Of a stretch of DNA of 64,000 nt, positions 31,530 to 40,124 are shown piece after piece. A program made the position numbers and the translations under genes. The notes under the pieces were generated by a model that did not search any database, had not been told where the DNA came from, and saw only the letters and a list, made by a program, of their open reading frames with translations. The DNA comes from Modestobacter sp. VKM Ac-2977 (lineage in GTDB: Bacteria > Actinomycetota > Actinomycetes > Mycobacteriales > Geodermatophilaceae): assembly GCF_026968045.1 (NCBI RefSeq), contig NZ_JAPVBQ010000001.1:1315238-1379237 (forward strand), read 5' to 3'. Every line of letters begins with the position of its first letter. The first letter of the stretch is position 1.

Positions 31530-32846
31530 GTGCTGTCCCGCATCGACCTGCGTGGTCCTGCTCTGCCCGGGCCGCGTGAGCTCGCCCAGTTGCTGCCGCG
31601 CGCCGGCGTCGACATCGACTCGGTGCTGGACGTCGTCCGGCCCATCTGCGAGGACGTGCGGGCGCGCGGCGCCGAGGCGGTCCGGGAGATCACCGCGCGG
31701 CTGGACGGCGTCGACGTCCCGGACATGGCCGTGCCGCAGGCCGCGCTGGACGACGCGCTGGCCACCGTCGACCCCGCGGTGCGCGCTGCCCTGGAGGAGT
31801 CGATCCGCCGGGTGCGGATCGTGCACGCCGACCAGCGCCGGACCGACGTCACCACCGACGTGGTGCGCGGCGGCACCGTCACCGAGCGCTGGGTACCGGT
31901 GCGCCGGGTCGGGCTGTACGTGCCCGGCGGGCTGGCCCCGCTGCTGAGCTCGGTGGTCATGAACGTCGTCCCGGCGCAGCTGGCCGGGGTCACCTCGATC
32001 GCGGTGGCCAGCCCGCCGCAGCGGGACAACGGCGGCCTGCCCGACCCCGGCGTGCTCGCGGCGTGCGCCCTGCTGGGCGTCACCGAGGTGTACGCGGTCG
32101 GCGGGGCCCAGGCGATCGCCGTCTTCGGCTACGGCGCCGGCTCCTGCGCGCCGGTCGACCTGGTCACCGGGCCGGGCAACGTCTACACGACCGCGGCGAA
32201 GCGGCTGCTGCGTGGCCTCATCGGCATCGACTCCGAGGCCGGCCCGACCGAGGTCGCCGTCCTGGCCGACGACACCGCTGACCCGGTGCACGTCGCCGCC
32301 GACCTGATCAGCCAGGCCGAGCACGACCCGCTGGCCGGTGCGGTGCTGGTCACCACCAGCGAGGAGCTCGCCGACGCCGTCGGTGAGCTGCTGCCCGGCC
32401 AGGTGGCGGCGACCAAGCACAGCGACCGGATCACCACCGCGCTCGGGGGCACCCAGTCGGGCATCGTGCTGGTCGACGACCTGGACGCCGGGCTGGCCGT
32501 GGTCGACGCCTACGCCGCCGAGCACCTGGAGATCCAGACCCGGGACGCCCGCGAGGTGGCCATGCGGGTGCGCAACGCCGGCGCGGTCTTCGTCGGCCCG
32601 TGGGCCCCGGTCTCCCTCGGTGACTACGCGGCCGGCTCCAACCACGTGCTGCCCACCGGCGGCTGCGCCCGGCACTCCAGCGGGCTCAGCGTCCAGACGT
32701 TCCTCCGTGGCATCCACGTGGTCGAGTACGACGAGCAGGCCCTCGCCGAGGTCGCCGGGCACATCGACGCCCTGGCCAACGCGGAGGACCTGCCGGCGCA
32801 CGCCGCGGCGGTGCGGGCCCGGCAGCAGTCGCCGTCCCGGTCGTGA
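31530..32846 (+). CDS. hisD: Histidinol dehydrogenase HisD
   Basis: HisD carries out the last two steps of histidine synthesis, oxidising histidinol to histidine with NAD. The 438-aa protein has the family patches [44 protein letters not shown], and [15 protein letters not shown], and a C-terminal [18 protein letters not shown] that supplies zinc and active-site residues. GTG 31530 is chosen because CGGAGG lies 6 nt upstream. The frame is open to 31500, but that extension covers the ribosome site. The stop overlaps the hisC start by 4 bp. Confidence 0.96.
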   Translation: MLSRIDLRGPALPGPRELAQLLPRAGVDIDSVLDVVRPICEDVRARGAEAVREITARLDGVDVPDMAVPQAALDDALATVDPAVRAALEESIRRVRIVHADQRRTDVTTDVVRGGTVTERWVPVRRVGLYVPGGLAPLLSSVVMNVVPAQLAGVTSIAVASPPQRDNGGLPDPGVLAACALLGVTEVYAVGGAQAIAVFGYGAGSCAPVDLVTGPGNVYTTAAKRLLRGLIGIDSEAGPTEVAVLADDTADPVHVAADLISQAEHDPLAGAVLVTTSEELADAVGELLPGQVAATKHSDRITTALGGTQSGIVLVDDLDAGLAVVDAYAAEHLEIQTRDAREVAMRVRNAGAVFVGPWAPVSLGDYAAGSNHVLPTGGCARHSSGLSVQTFLRGIHVVEYDEQALAEVAGHIDALANAEDLPAHAAAVRARQQSPSRS

Positions 32847-33964
32847 CGGCGATGGAGGCGCTGCCGCTGCGGCCGGAGCTGCGGGGCCGGTCGCCCTACG
32901 GCGCGCCGCAGCCGCCGGCCGAGCACCGGCTCAACACCAACGAGAACCCGCACCCGCTGCCCCCGGCCCTGCTGGCGGAACTCCAGGTGGCCCTGGCCGA
33001 GGCGGCCACCGGCCTCAACCGCTACCCGGACCGGGACGCCACGGCGTTACGGGCCGACCTGGCCGGCTACCTGACCCGCACCAGCGGCGAGCAGGTCGAC
33101 CCGGCACAGGTGTGGGCGGCCAACGGCTCCAACGAGGTGCTGCAGCAGGTGCTGCAGACCTTCGGCGGTGCGGGCCGGACGGCGCTGGGCTTCACCCCGT
33201 CCTACTCGATGCACCCGATCCTCAGCGCGGGCACCGGCACCGCCTGGGTCGACGGGCACCGCCGCGCCGACTTCACCATCGACCCGGCGGCCGCCGCCGC
33301 CCAGGTGCGCGAGGTACGGCCGGACGTCGTCTTCGTGACCAGCCCGAACAACCCGACCGGGACCGCGGTGGAGCTGGACACCATCGCGGCGCTCTACGAG
33401 GTGACCGAGGGAGTGCTGGTCGTGGACGAGGCCTACACCGAGTTCGCCCGCACCGGCACGGTCTCGGCGCTGTCGCTGCTGCCGGGGCGCCCGCGGCTGA
33501 TCGTCAGCCGCACGATGAGCAAGGCGTTCGGCATGGCGGGGCTGCGGCTGGGCTACCTGGCCGCCGACGCAGGCGTGGTCGACGCGCTGCAGCTCGTCCG
33601 GCTGCCGTACCACCTCAGCTCGCTGACCCAGGCCGCGGCGCGGGCCGCGCTGGCGCACACCGAGCAGCTGCTGGCCACGGTCGCCCTGGTCAAGGCCGAG
33701 CGCGACCGGATCGTCGCCGCGCTGCCCGGCATGGGGCTGACCAGCGTGCCCAGCGACGCCAACTTCGTGCTGTTCGGGCACTTCACCGACTCCGCCGCGG
33801 CCTGGCAGGCGCTGCTGGACCGCGGGGTGCTCGTGCGCGACGTCGGCCTGCCCGGCTGGCTGCGGGTCACCGCCGGCACCACCGAGGAGACCGATGCGTT
33901 CCTCACCGCGCTGGGTGAGGTCGCACCGGCGCACCGCAGCTCTCTGGGAGGATCGCCGGCATGA
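32843..33964 (+). CDS. hisC: Histidinol-phosphate aminotransferase HisC
   Basis: HisC is a fold-type I PLP enzyme that makes histidinol phosphate from imidazole acetol phosphate and glutamate. The 373-aa protein shows [14 protein letters not shown] near residues 31-44, [12 protein letters not shown] near 170, DEAYTEF near 198, and the PLP lysine at about residue 227 in [20 protein letters not shown] 32843 overlaps the hisD stop (GTGA); ATG 32852 is an alternative. The end overlaps the hisB start (ATGA). Confidence 0.95.
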   Translation: MTAMEALPLRPELRGRSPYGAPQPPAEHRLNTNENPHPLPPALLAELQVALAEAATGLNRYPDRDATALRADLAGYLTRTSGEQVDPAQVWAANGSNEVLQQVLQTFGGAGRTALGFTPSYSMHPILSAGTGTAWVDGHRRADFTIDPAAAAAQVREVRPDVVFVTSPNNPTGTAVELDTIAALYEVTEGVLVVDEAYTEFARTGTVSALSLLPGRPRLIVSRTMSKAFGMAGLRLGYLAADAGVVDALQLVRLPYHLSSLTQAAARAALAHTEQLLATVALVKAERDRIVAALPGMGLTSVPSDANFVLFGHFTDSAAAWQALLDRGVLVRDVGLPGWLRVTAGTTEETDAFLTALGEVAPAHRSSLGGSPA

Positions 33965-34557
33965 ACCGCACTGCACGGGTCGAGCGCACGACCAAGGAGA
34001 CCAAGCTCGTGGTCGAGGTCGACCTCGACGGCACGGGGGCGGCCGACGTCGCAACCGGGGTCGGCTTCTACGACCACATGCTCACCGCGCTGTCCAAGCA
34101 CAGCGGCATCGACCTGACCGTGCACGCCGATGGCGACCTGCACATCGACGCCCACCACACGGTCGAGGACGTCGCCATCGCACTCGGCCAGGCCTTCGCC
34201 GAGGCGCTCGGCGACAAGCGCGGCATCACCCGCTACGGCGACGCCACCATCCCGATGGACGAGGTGCTGGTGCAGGCCGCCGTCGACCTCTCCGGCCGGC
34301 CGTACTTCGTGCACGCCGAACCCGAGAACATGACGCCGATGATCGGGCCCGACTACCCGACCAGCCTCACCAAGCACGTGCTGGAGTCCTTCGCGTTCAA
34401 CGCCCGGATCAGCCTGCACGTGCGGGTGCTCTACGCCGGCCGGGACGCCCACCACATCGTCGAGGGCCAGTTCAAGGCCCTGGCCCGCGCGCTGCGCACC
34501 GCCGTGGCGCTCGACCCGCGGGTCACCGACGTGCCCTCGACCAAGGGCGCTCTGTGA
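33961..34557 (+). CDS. hisB: Imidazoleglycerol-phosphate dehydratase HisB
   Basis: HisB dehydrates imidazole glycerol phosphate. It is the monofunctional 198-aa form, without the phosphatase domain of enterobacterial HisB. Metal-binding histidine motifs are present: [30 protein letters not shown] near residue 64, and [20 protein letters not shown] near 160. ATG 33961 overlaps the hisC stop. A separate histidinol phosphatase must be elsewhere in the genome. Confidence 0.96.
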   Translation: MNRTARVERTTKETKLVVEVDLDGTGAADVATGVGFYDHMLTALSKHSGIDLTVHADGDLHIDAHHTVEDVAIALGQAFAEALGDKRGITRYGDATIPMDEVLVQAAVDLSGRPYFVHAEPENMTPMIGPDYPTSLTKHVLESFAFNARISLHVRVLYAGRDAHHIVEGQFKALARALRTAVALDPRVTDVPSTKGAL

Positions 34558-34561
34558 GCTC

Positions 34562-34738
34562 GTGAGCTTCGGCGTCGCGCTCATGGTCGTCGGCGGGTTC
34601 CTGCTCGGCGGCGCGTACAGCATCTTCCGCGCCGACTCCGACACCGACGGGCGCACCGGGGTGCAGGTGGCATTCGCGGTCATCCTGCTGGTCGCCGCGC
34701 TGCTGGCGACGGCGGCCGGCGTCCTGCGCCTGGTCTGA
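34562..34738 (+). CDS. Small two-helix membrane protein inside the his operon
   Basis: A GTG five bases after the hisB stop opens a 58-codon frame. The product has two hydrophobic segments (VALMVVGGFLLGGAYSIF, and AFAVILLVAALLATAAGVLR) joined by a polar loop rich in Asp (RADSDTDGRTGV), which fits a hairpin membrane protein. The tight placement after hisB and the clear segments favour a real gene. I recognise no family and assign no function. No strong ribosome site is visible, so coupling to hisB translation is likely. Confidence 0.65.
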   Translation: MSFGVALMVVGGFLLGGAYSIFRADSDTDGRTGVQVAFAVILLVAALLATAAGVLRLV

Positions 34739-34774
34739 CCAGCCCGTTACGTCGAACGCAGCGGTTTCACGAGC

Positions 34775-35380
34775 ATGGCCGGCGCCGATGAGTCCCGCTT
34801 CCTCGAGTTGGTGCTCGCCAACCCGACGGTGAGCGCGGTGCTGGAACGAGCGCCCGCGCTGGGTCTGCCGGATGCGTGGCTGACCGCCGGTGTGTTGTTC
34901 CAGTCGGTCTGGAACGGCCTGACCGGACGCGTCCCCGCTGCCGGCATCCGGGACGCCGACTTCTTCTACTTCGACCCGGACACCTCCTGGGCCGCTGAAG
35001 ACGCCGTCATCCGTCGCGGCGCGGAGCTGTTCGGCGACCTGCCGATCCCGGTGGAGATGCGCAACGAGGCACGGGTGCACCTCTGGTACGCCGACCGCTT
35101 CGGCGCCCCGACCCCGGCACCCTTCCGCGACTGCCGGGACGCGATCGATGCGTTCGCCGCGGTGTGCTGCAGCGTCGGTGTCTCCGTCGGCGGGGACGGT
35201 GAGCTGCGGGTCTACGCCCCATACGGCTACGACGACCTGTTCGGGATGGTGGTCCGGCCGAATCCGGGGCTGGCTCCGCAGTCGGTGTACGAGGCGAAGG
35301 CGGCCCGCTGGCTGACGGAGTGGCCACAGCTCACAGTGCTGCCCTGGAACACCACGGGGCCGCGCGGAGCTGATGGGTAG
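34775..35380 (+). CDS. NTP_transf_6 (DUF925) nucleotidyltransferase-fold protein
   Basis: The 201-aa protein resembles the COG3575/NTP_transf_6 family: LWNGLTGR-like [14 protein letters not shown], then [20 protein letters not shown] near residues 69-88 (the acidic metal patch), [17 protein letters not shown], and a C-terminal [16 protein letters not shown]. Family members have a minimal nucleotidyltransferase fold, but the substrate is unknown. It lies between hisB and hisH and overlaps the proposed hisH start by 8 bp. No link to histidine synthesis is known. The start is not certain because the ribosome site is weak. Confidence 0.78.
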   Translation: MAGADESRFLELVLANPTVSAVLERAPALGLPDAWLTAGVLFQSVWNGLTGRVPAAGIRDADFFYFDPDTSWAAEDAVIRRGAELFGDLPIPVEMRNEARVHLWYADRFGAPTPAPFRDCRDAIDAFAAVCCSVGVSVGGDGELRVYAPYGYDDLFGMVVRPNPGLAPQSVYEAKAARWLTEWPQLTVLPWNTTGPRGADG

Positions 35381-36029
35381 CGTGGCAGCTGTGAAGAAGG
35401 TCGTCGTCCTCGACTACGGGTCGGGCAACCTGCGCTCGGCCGAACGTGCACTGACCCGGGTGGGCGCTGACGTGACCGTGTCCGCCGACCCGGAGGTCGC
35501 GCTGGAGGCCGACGGTCTCGTCGTGCCCGGGGTGGGCGCCTACGCCGCCTGCATGGACGGGCTGCGGGCCGTCGACGGGCCCAAGGTCATCGGGCGCCGT
35601 CTCGCCGGTGGTCGTCCGGTGCTCGGCATCTGCGTGGGCATGCAGATCCTGTTCGAGCGGGGCGTCGAGCACGGCCAGGACACCGAGGGCTGCGGGGAGT
35701 GGCCCGGCGTCGTCGAGCAGCTGCACGCGCCGGTGCTCCCGCACATGGGCTGGAACACCGTCTCCTCGCCGGAGGGCTCGAAGCTCTTCGCCGGCCTGGA
35801 GGGGCAGCGCTTCTACTTCGTGCACTCCTACGGGGTGCGGGAGTTCCCGCTCGCCGAGCCCGGCGTCACCGGTCGGCTGACCCCGCCGGCGGTCACCTGG
35901 GCCGAGCACGGCGACCGGTTCGTCGCCGGGGTGGAGAACGGGCCGCTGTCGGCGACCCAGTTCCACCCGGAGAAGAGCGGCGACGCCGGCGCCGCACTGC
36001 TCACCAACTGGCTCGACACCCTCGACTGA
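35373..36029 (+). CDS. hisH: Imidazole glycerol phosphate synthase, glutaminase subunit HisH
   Basis: HisH is a class I glutamine amidotransferase that feeds ammonia to HisF. The 218-aa protein has [18 protein letters not shown], the oxyanion region VPGVGAY, the nucleophile Cys87 in [10 protein letters not shown], and the His/Glu pair in [11 protein letters not shown] near residue 196. I give ATG 35373, which overlaps the preceding gene; GTG 35382 or 35391 are possible. HisF lies about 4 kb downstream, separated by the inserted block. A large palindrome follows the stop. Confidence 0.93.
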   Translation: MGSVAAVKKVVVLDYGSGNLRSAERALTRVGADVTVSADPEVALEADGLVVPGVGAYAACMDGLRAVDGPKVIGRRLAGGRPVLGICVGMQILFERGVEHGQDTEGCGEWPGVVEQLHAPVLPHMGWNTVSSPEGSKLFAGLEGQRFYFVHSYGVREFPLAEPGVTGRLTPPAVTWAEHGDRFVAGVENGPLSATQFHPEKSGDAGAALLTNWLDTLD

Positions 36030-36052
36030 GCGTGGCTTCGGGTGAGCCGCGA

Positions 36053-36103
36053 TTGTGCGCTGATCGTCGGTCCGTCCAGCCCAGACCGACGACGAGCGCA
36101 CAA
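36053..36103. repeat. Large interrupted palindrome between hisH and the SDR gene
   Basis: TTGTGCGCT at 36053-36061 is complementary to AGCGCACAA at 36095-36103, and CGTCGGTC at 36065-36072 to GACCGACG at 36084-36091, with a 3x3 internal loop and an 11-nt apical loop. The genes on both sides converge on it. A bidirectional terminator or a member of a palindromic repeat family would both fit. Confidence 0.65.
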
Positions 36104-36111
36104 CGGCGTGC

Positions 36112-36878
36112 TCAGCTGCGCAGGTAGCTGGCGCCGTTGACGTCGATGATCGTGCCGGTGGAGAACCGGGCGCCGGGGGAGGCCAGCCACAGCACCGCGG
36201 AGGCGACCTCGGCGGGGTCGGCGACCCGGCCGTAGGGCGACTGGGCCCGGACGGCGTCCCCGCCGGGGCCGTCGAGCACCTCGCGGGCCATCTCGGTCTG
36301 CACGAAGCCGGGGGCCACGGTGCCCACGGAGATGCCGTGCGGTGCCAGCGCGAGCGCCATCGACTGGCCGAAGGCGTTCAGCCCGGCCTTGGACGCGCCG
36401 TAGGCCGGGTTGTTCGGCTCGCCCCGGAACGCGCCCCGGCTGGAGACGTTGACCACCGCGCCCCCGCCGGCGGCGATCAGGTGCGGCAGCGCCCGGAATG
36501 TCGCGTTGGCCGGGCCGACCAGGTTGACCGCCAGGGTGTGCTGCCAGGCCGCCTGCCACTCGGCGTAGCCGGTCTCCAGCGGCGGGTGCGCGGTGAAGAC
36601 ACCGGCGTTGTTGACCAGCACGTGCAGCGCGCCCAGCGCCTCGGCGGCCTCGTCGACCATCCGGCCCACGGCGGCGGGGTCGGTGAGGTCGGCCTGCACC
36701 AGCACGTGCCCGTCGCCGGGCAGCTCGGCGAGCACCTGCTCGGCCCGCTCCCGGGAGCCGCCCAGTGCACCGCCACCCGGTCGCCCTGGGCGGCGAACGC
36801 GAGTGCGATCGCGCGGCCGATGCCGCGGGAGGCGCCGGTCACCAGGACGGCGCGCGAGGTCGGGGGCTGCGGGTCCAC
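36112..36878 (-). pseudogene. SDR-family oxidoreductase broken by a one-base frameshift
   Basis: Two frames together make one short-chain dehydrogenase of about 255 residues. The N-terminal part, from GTG 36878, reads TSRAVLVTGASRGIGRAIAL with the TGxxxGIG cofactor loop. The rest, in the next frame, has NNAGVFTAHPPLE, the active-site serine VNVSSRGAF, YGASKAGL with the Tyr-x-x-x-Lys pair, and TGTIIDVNGASYLRS. The break falls at 36761-36763, where a CCC run (GGG on the coding strand) would have to be four bases long to keep the frame (AVHW then GGSRERAEQ). It is either a young pseudogene or a sequencing error. Confidence 0.8.
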
Positions 36879-36894
36879 GGGGGGAGTCAACCAG

Positions 36895-37494
36895 TCACCA
36901 GCTGCCGCGGTGGACGACCTCGTCCACCCCGCGCCGACCGCGGTTGAGCGACGGCGACCGCTTGTCCTCGGTGCCGGGGTAGCCGACGGAGACGCAGCCG
37001 ATCGGCGTGTACCCGGCCGGCACCCCGAAGGCCTCGCGGAAGGCGGCGATGCGCTCCGGCGGGACGCCGAAGAAGCACGCACCCAGCCCCTCGTCGACCG
37101 CGGTGAGCAGCATCAGCAGCGACGCCATCCCGGTGTCGACGTCCCAGTAGGGCACCGGCCAGCGGGCCTCGTCGCGGTCGGTCCAGCCCTTGTCGGACTC
37201 CGCGTAGCGCTCCAGGTAGGCGGCCTTGTGCGACAGCGGCACGACCAGCAGCGGCGCGCGGCGCATCCGGGTCAGCCAGCCGTCGGGCGCACCGGGACCG
37301 GTGGTCGCGGCCCAGAAGCGGTCGCGCTCCGCCGGCGTCTCCAGCACCAGGAACGCCCAGCCCTGGCTGAACCCGGCCGACGGCGCCCGGATCGCGTGCT
37401 CGAGCAGCCGCTCGCGGACCTCGGCGGGCACCGGCCGGTCGGGGTCGTAGTCACGCACCATGCGGCGCCGGCGGACGACGTCGGTGAACTCCAT
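36895..37494 (-). CDS. Nitroreductase-family protein
   Basis: The 199-aa protein has the FMN-dependent nitroreductase fold: MEFTDVVRRRRMVRDYDPDR at the start, APSAGFSQGWAFLVLE near residues 38-53, and SLLMLLTAVDEGLGACFFG near 125-143. Members reduce nitro compounds, quinones or flavin-linked substrates; the substrate here is unknown. ATG 37494 is used; the frame extends upstream, but that stretch is low-complexity and antisense to nothing useful. It ends 16 bp before the frameshifted SDR gene on the same strand. Confidence 0.86.
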   Translation of the reverse strand: MEFTDVVRRRRMVRDYDPDRPVPAEVRERLLEHAIRAPSAGFSQGWAFLVLETPAERDRFWAATTGPGAPDGWLTRMRRAPLLVVPLSHKAAYLERYAESDKGWTDRDEARWPVPYWDVDTGMASLLMLLTAVDEGLGACFFGVPPERIAAFREAFGVPAGYTPIGCVSVGYPGTEDKRSPSLNRGRRGVDEVVHRGSW

Positions 37495-37525
37495 GGGCCC
37501 CACCCTGCCGCAGCGGTCCGACAGG

Positions 37526-38074
37526 TCAGGCCACCCGTCCGAGCCGGGCCAGCAGGCGGGCCTCCCGGTCGGCGTCCGCGGGCACGTCCAGGGCCGGGCG
37601 GCAGATGCCCTCCATGTGGAGGGCATCTCCGAAGCCGTCCGCGCCGGCCTCGACCCGGTCCAGCTCCTCGTCGGTGAGGTCGTCCTCGGCGCCGACGGCG
37701 CGGGCGACGTCCCAGCGGTGCACGACCATGTCCCACACGTAGAACTGCTCGAAGGCGGCGCCGACCGTGGTGCGCCCGAAGAAGCCGTCGAACTCCCGGG
37801 AGGCGACGGCGTCGTCGGACACGGCCTCGGTGACCCGCTGGGCGTGCGCGCGCCAGGCGGCGGCCGGATCGGCGGCCACGTCGGGTGCCTCGCCCAGGTC
37901 CACGCCGTGCGTGCTGAGGAACTCCCGCTGCGTCCCGATCACGTGCCCGACGACGTCGGCGGCGGTCCAGCCCTCGCACGGGGACGGGCGCGACCAGCCG
38001 GTCGGGGGCACGGTGTCGAGCAGCGCGGTGAGGGGACGGTCGGCTGCCGCGAAGCTCGTGGCGGTGGAGGTCAT
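37526..38074 (-). CDS. TIGR03086-like metal-binding (DinB/MDMPI) protein
   Basis: The 182-aa protein fits the DinB-like four-helix family related to mycothiol-dependent maleylpyruvate isomerase. Metal-ligand positions are seen in ADVVGHVIGTQREFL near residue 44 and MVVHRWDVARAVG near 124. SPCEGWTAADVVGH is typical of TIGR03086. In actinobacteria such proteins are suspected thiol-dependent S-transferases, with unknown substrates. ATG 38074 is supported by TAGGTT seven bases upstream. It diverges from the AraC-type regulator. Confidence 0.82.
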   Translation of the reverse strand: MTSTATSFAAADRPLTALLDTVPPTGWSRPSPCEGWTAADVVGHVIGTQREFLSTHGVDLGEAPDVAADPAAAWRAHAQRVTEAVSDDAVASREFDGFFGRTTVGAAFEQFYVWDMVVHRWDVARAVGAEDDLTDEELDRVEAGADGFGDALHMEGICRPALDVPADADREARLLARLGRVA

Positions 38075-38081
38075 GCCCGGG

Positions 38082-38087
38082 AACCTA
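38082..38087 (-). promoter_or_regulatory. Putative -10 (TAGGTT) for the TIGR03086 gene
   Basis: On the minus strand TAGGTT is followed by seven bases and ATG 38074, with no ribosome site between: leaderless geometry. The divergent regulator begins 25 bp away on the other strand. Confidence 0.5.
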
Positions 38088-38112
38088 GGAGCGTGCGGCA
38101 GGCTCGGTCTTG

Positions 38113-38997
38113 ATGAAAGCCGACAGCCGGCCCCCGGGCAGCGGGACGACCCCGCAGGACGCCGTCGAGCGCGCCCACCTCAAGGAGCCGGACGACGTCT
38201 CGCACGTCATGTACCGGTACCCGGTGGACCCGGAGTTCGACGGGTTGCTGCAGCGGTTCTGGATCCCGGTCTGGTCGGTGCCCGCGGGGCGCGAGGCGCC
38301 GCAGCGGGTCCTGCAGTACCCGGTCTCGCTGGTCGTCGTGGCCGCCGACTACGCCCGCTTCTACGGCGTGGTCTCCGGGCTGTCCACCACGACGCTGACC
38401 GGCAGCGGGTGGGCGGTCGGGGTGATGTGCGCACCCGCCGCCGGCTCGCTCATCGCCGGCGGGCCGATGAGCGACCACACCGACCGGCACGTCGACGTGG
38501 CCGGCGTCCTGGGCCCGGCGGGGGAGACCCTGACCGCCCGGGTCCGCGCCGCGATGGCCCCCGACCCGCACGCCCCGGCCGCGCACTCGGCCGCCATGGC
38601 GGCCTTCGGCGCCGCACTGCGACCGCTGCTGCCGGTCGACGCCGACGGCGAGCTGGTCAACCGGGTGGTGGCGTACGTGGAGGGTGACCGCGAGGTCCTC
38701 CGCGTCGGCCAGGTCTGCGCGCAGTTCGGCCTCTCCGAGCGGGCCCTGCAGCGGCTGGTCCACCGCCGACTCGGGCTGACCCCGAAGTGGCTGATCCAGC
38801 GACGCCGGTTGCAGGAGGCCGCGGAGCGGCTGCGCGCGGGCCCGGCCGACCTCGCGGGGGTGGCCGCGGCGCTCGGCTACGCCGACCAGGCGCACTTCAC
38901 CCGCGACTTCGCCCGCGTCACCGGCGTCCCACCGGGGCAGTTCGCCGCCCGCTACGGGGCCGGCGGCTCACGCGGGCCCGGGAGCGGCGTCTCCTAG
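38113..38997 (+). CDS. AraC-family transcriptional regulator
   Basis: The 294-aa protein has an N-terminal effector-like domain (about residues 30-170, with FWIPVWSVPAG and AGGPMSDHTDRHVDV) of the DUF6597 type, and a C-terminal AraC helix-turn-helix pair (VGQVCAQFGLSERALQRLVH near 205-224, and ADQAHFTRDFARVTGVPPGQ near 260-279). ATG 38113 is used; a TTG precedes it in frame. It stands divergent to the TIGR03086 and nitroreductase genes, so local control of that block is plausible. It ends 9 bp before priA. Confidence 0.87.
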   Translation: MKADSRPPGSGTTPQDAVERAHLKEPDDVSHVMYRYPVDPEFDGLLQRFWIPVWSVPAGREAPQRVLQYPVSLVVVAADYARFYGVVSGLSTTTLTGSGWAVGVMCAPAAGSLIAGGPMSDHTDRHVDVAGVLGPAGETLTARVRAAMAPDPHAPAAHSAAMAAFGAALRPLLPVDADGELVNRVVAYVEGDREVLRVGQVCAQFGLSERALQRLVHRRLGLTPKWLIQRRRLQEAAERLRAGPADLAGVAAALGYADQAHFTRDFARVTGVPPGQFAARYGAGGSRGPGSGVS

Positions 38998-39000
38998 GCT
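38995..39000 (+). promoter_or_regulatory. Putative -10 (TAGGCT) for priA
   Basis: TAGGCT overlaps the stop codon of the AraC gene and is followed by exactly six bases and GTG 39007. This favours a leaderless start at 39007, six bases after the other candidate GTG at 39001, and gives priA-rid-hisF a promoter independent of hisD. Confidence 0.5.
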
Positions 39001-39006
39001 GTGCCC

Positions 39007-39738
39007 GTGCCGAAGCTCCAGCTGCTCCCTGCCGTCGATGTCGCCGACGGCCTCGCCGTCCGCCTGGTCCAGGGGGAGGCCGGCAGCGAGACCTCCTACG
39101 GCGACCCGCTCGAGGCGGCGCTGGCCTGGCAGCGCGACGGCGCCGAGTGGGTGCACCTGGTCGACCTGGACGCCGCCTTCGGGCGGGGCTCCAACCGGGA
39201 GCTGCTGGCCCGGGTGGTCGGCTCGCTCGACGTCGACGTCGAGCTCTCCGGTGGCATCCGGGACGACGAGTCGCTGGCGGCCGCGCTGGCCACCGGCTGC
39301 CGCCGGGTCAACCTGGGCACCGCCGCGCTGGAGTCCCCGGAGTGGTGCGCGCGGGCGATCGCCGAGCACGGCGACCGGGTCGCCGTCGGCCTGGACGTGC
39401 GCGGTACCCGGCTGGCCGCCCGCGGCTGGACCAAGGAGGGCGGCGAGCTGTACGAGACCCTCGCCCGGCTGGACGCCGAGGGGTGCGCCCGCTACGTCGT
39501 CACCGACATCACCAAGGACGGCACGCTGCGCGGCCCGAACCTGGAGCTGCTGCGCGAGGTCTGCGCGGCCACCACGCGCCCGGTGGTCGCCTCCGGCGGG
39601 GTCAGCTCGCTGGAGGACATCCGCGCGCTGGCCGCACTGACCGAGGTCGGCGTCGAGGGCTCGATCGTCGGCAAGGCGCTGTACGCCGGCCAGTTCACCC
39701 TGCCCGAGGCGCTGGCGCTGACCGAAGAACTGGCATGA
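39007..39738 (+). CDS. priA: Bifunctional HisA/TrpF isomerase PriA
   Basis: PriA is a (beta/alpha)8 barrel that isomerises both ProFAR (histidine path) and PRA (tryptophan path) in actinobacteria. The 243-aa protein has the two catalytic aspartates in [10 protein letters not shown] near residue 9 and [18 protein letters not shown] near 168, and [11 protein letters not shown] near 138, the Arg-x-Trp loop that lets PriA accept PRA. No trpF is present with the trp genes in this window, which fits dual use. GTG 39007 is preferred over 39001 because of the -10 spacing. The stop overlaps the next gene (ATGA). Confidence 0.92.
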   Translation: MPKLQLLPAVDVADGLAVRLVQGEAGSETSYGDPLEAALAWQRDGAEWVHLVDLDAAFGRGSNRELLARVVGSLDVDVELSGGIRDDESLAAALATGCRRVNLGTAALESPEWCARAIAEHGDRVAVGLDVRGTRLAARGWTKEGGELYETLARLDAEGCARYVVTDITKDGTLRGPNLELLREVCAATTRPVVASGGVSSLEDIRALAALTEVGVEGSIVGKALYAGQFTLPEALALTEELA

Positions 39739-40124
39739 CCGCGCTCCGGCTGGGCTCGGGGGCTCCCTGGGAGGCGGTCGTCGGCTACAGCCGCGTCGTC
39801 GTCGCCGGTGACACCGCGTGGGTCAGCGGCACCACCGCGACCGTCGACGGGCAGGTGGTGCACCCCGGTGACGCGGGCGCCCAGACCCGGGTGGCGCTGG
39901 AGACGATCACGCGTTCGCTGGCCGACGCCGGGTTCGCCCCGGGCGACGTCGTCCGCACCCGGCTGTACGTCACCGACATCAGCCGCTGGGAGGAGGTCGG
40001 GCGGGTGCACGGGGAGTTCTTCCGTGACGTCCGGCCGGCCACCGCGATGGTGCAGGTGGCGGCGCTGATCGACCCGGCGATGCTGGTAGAGATCGAGGCG
40101 GACGCGGTGCGGGGTGCGGCATGA
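39735..40124 (+). CDS. Rid-family protein lacking the RidA arginine
   Basis: The 129-aa protein has the Rid (YjgF/YER057c/UK114) fold: [37 protein letters not shown], and a final [11 protein letters not shown]. RidA proper hydrolyses reactive enamines and imines and needs an arginine (Arg105 in E. coli, in PARSCVEVARLP). Here the aligned segment is [12 protein letters not shown] with Thr near residue 103, so canonical deaminase activity is doubtful. It is overlapped by 4 bp on both sides with priA and hisF and must be made with them. Its role there is not known. Confidence 0.85.
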   Translation: MTALRLGSGAPWEAVVGYSRVVVAGDTAWVSGTTATVDGQVVHPGDAGAQTRVALETITRSLADAGFAPGDVVRTRLYVTDISRWEEVGRVHGEFFRDVRPATAMVQVAALIDPAMLVEIEADAVRGAA

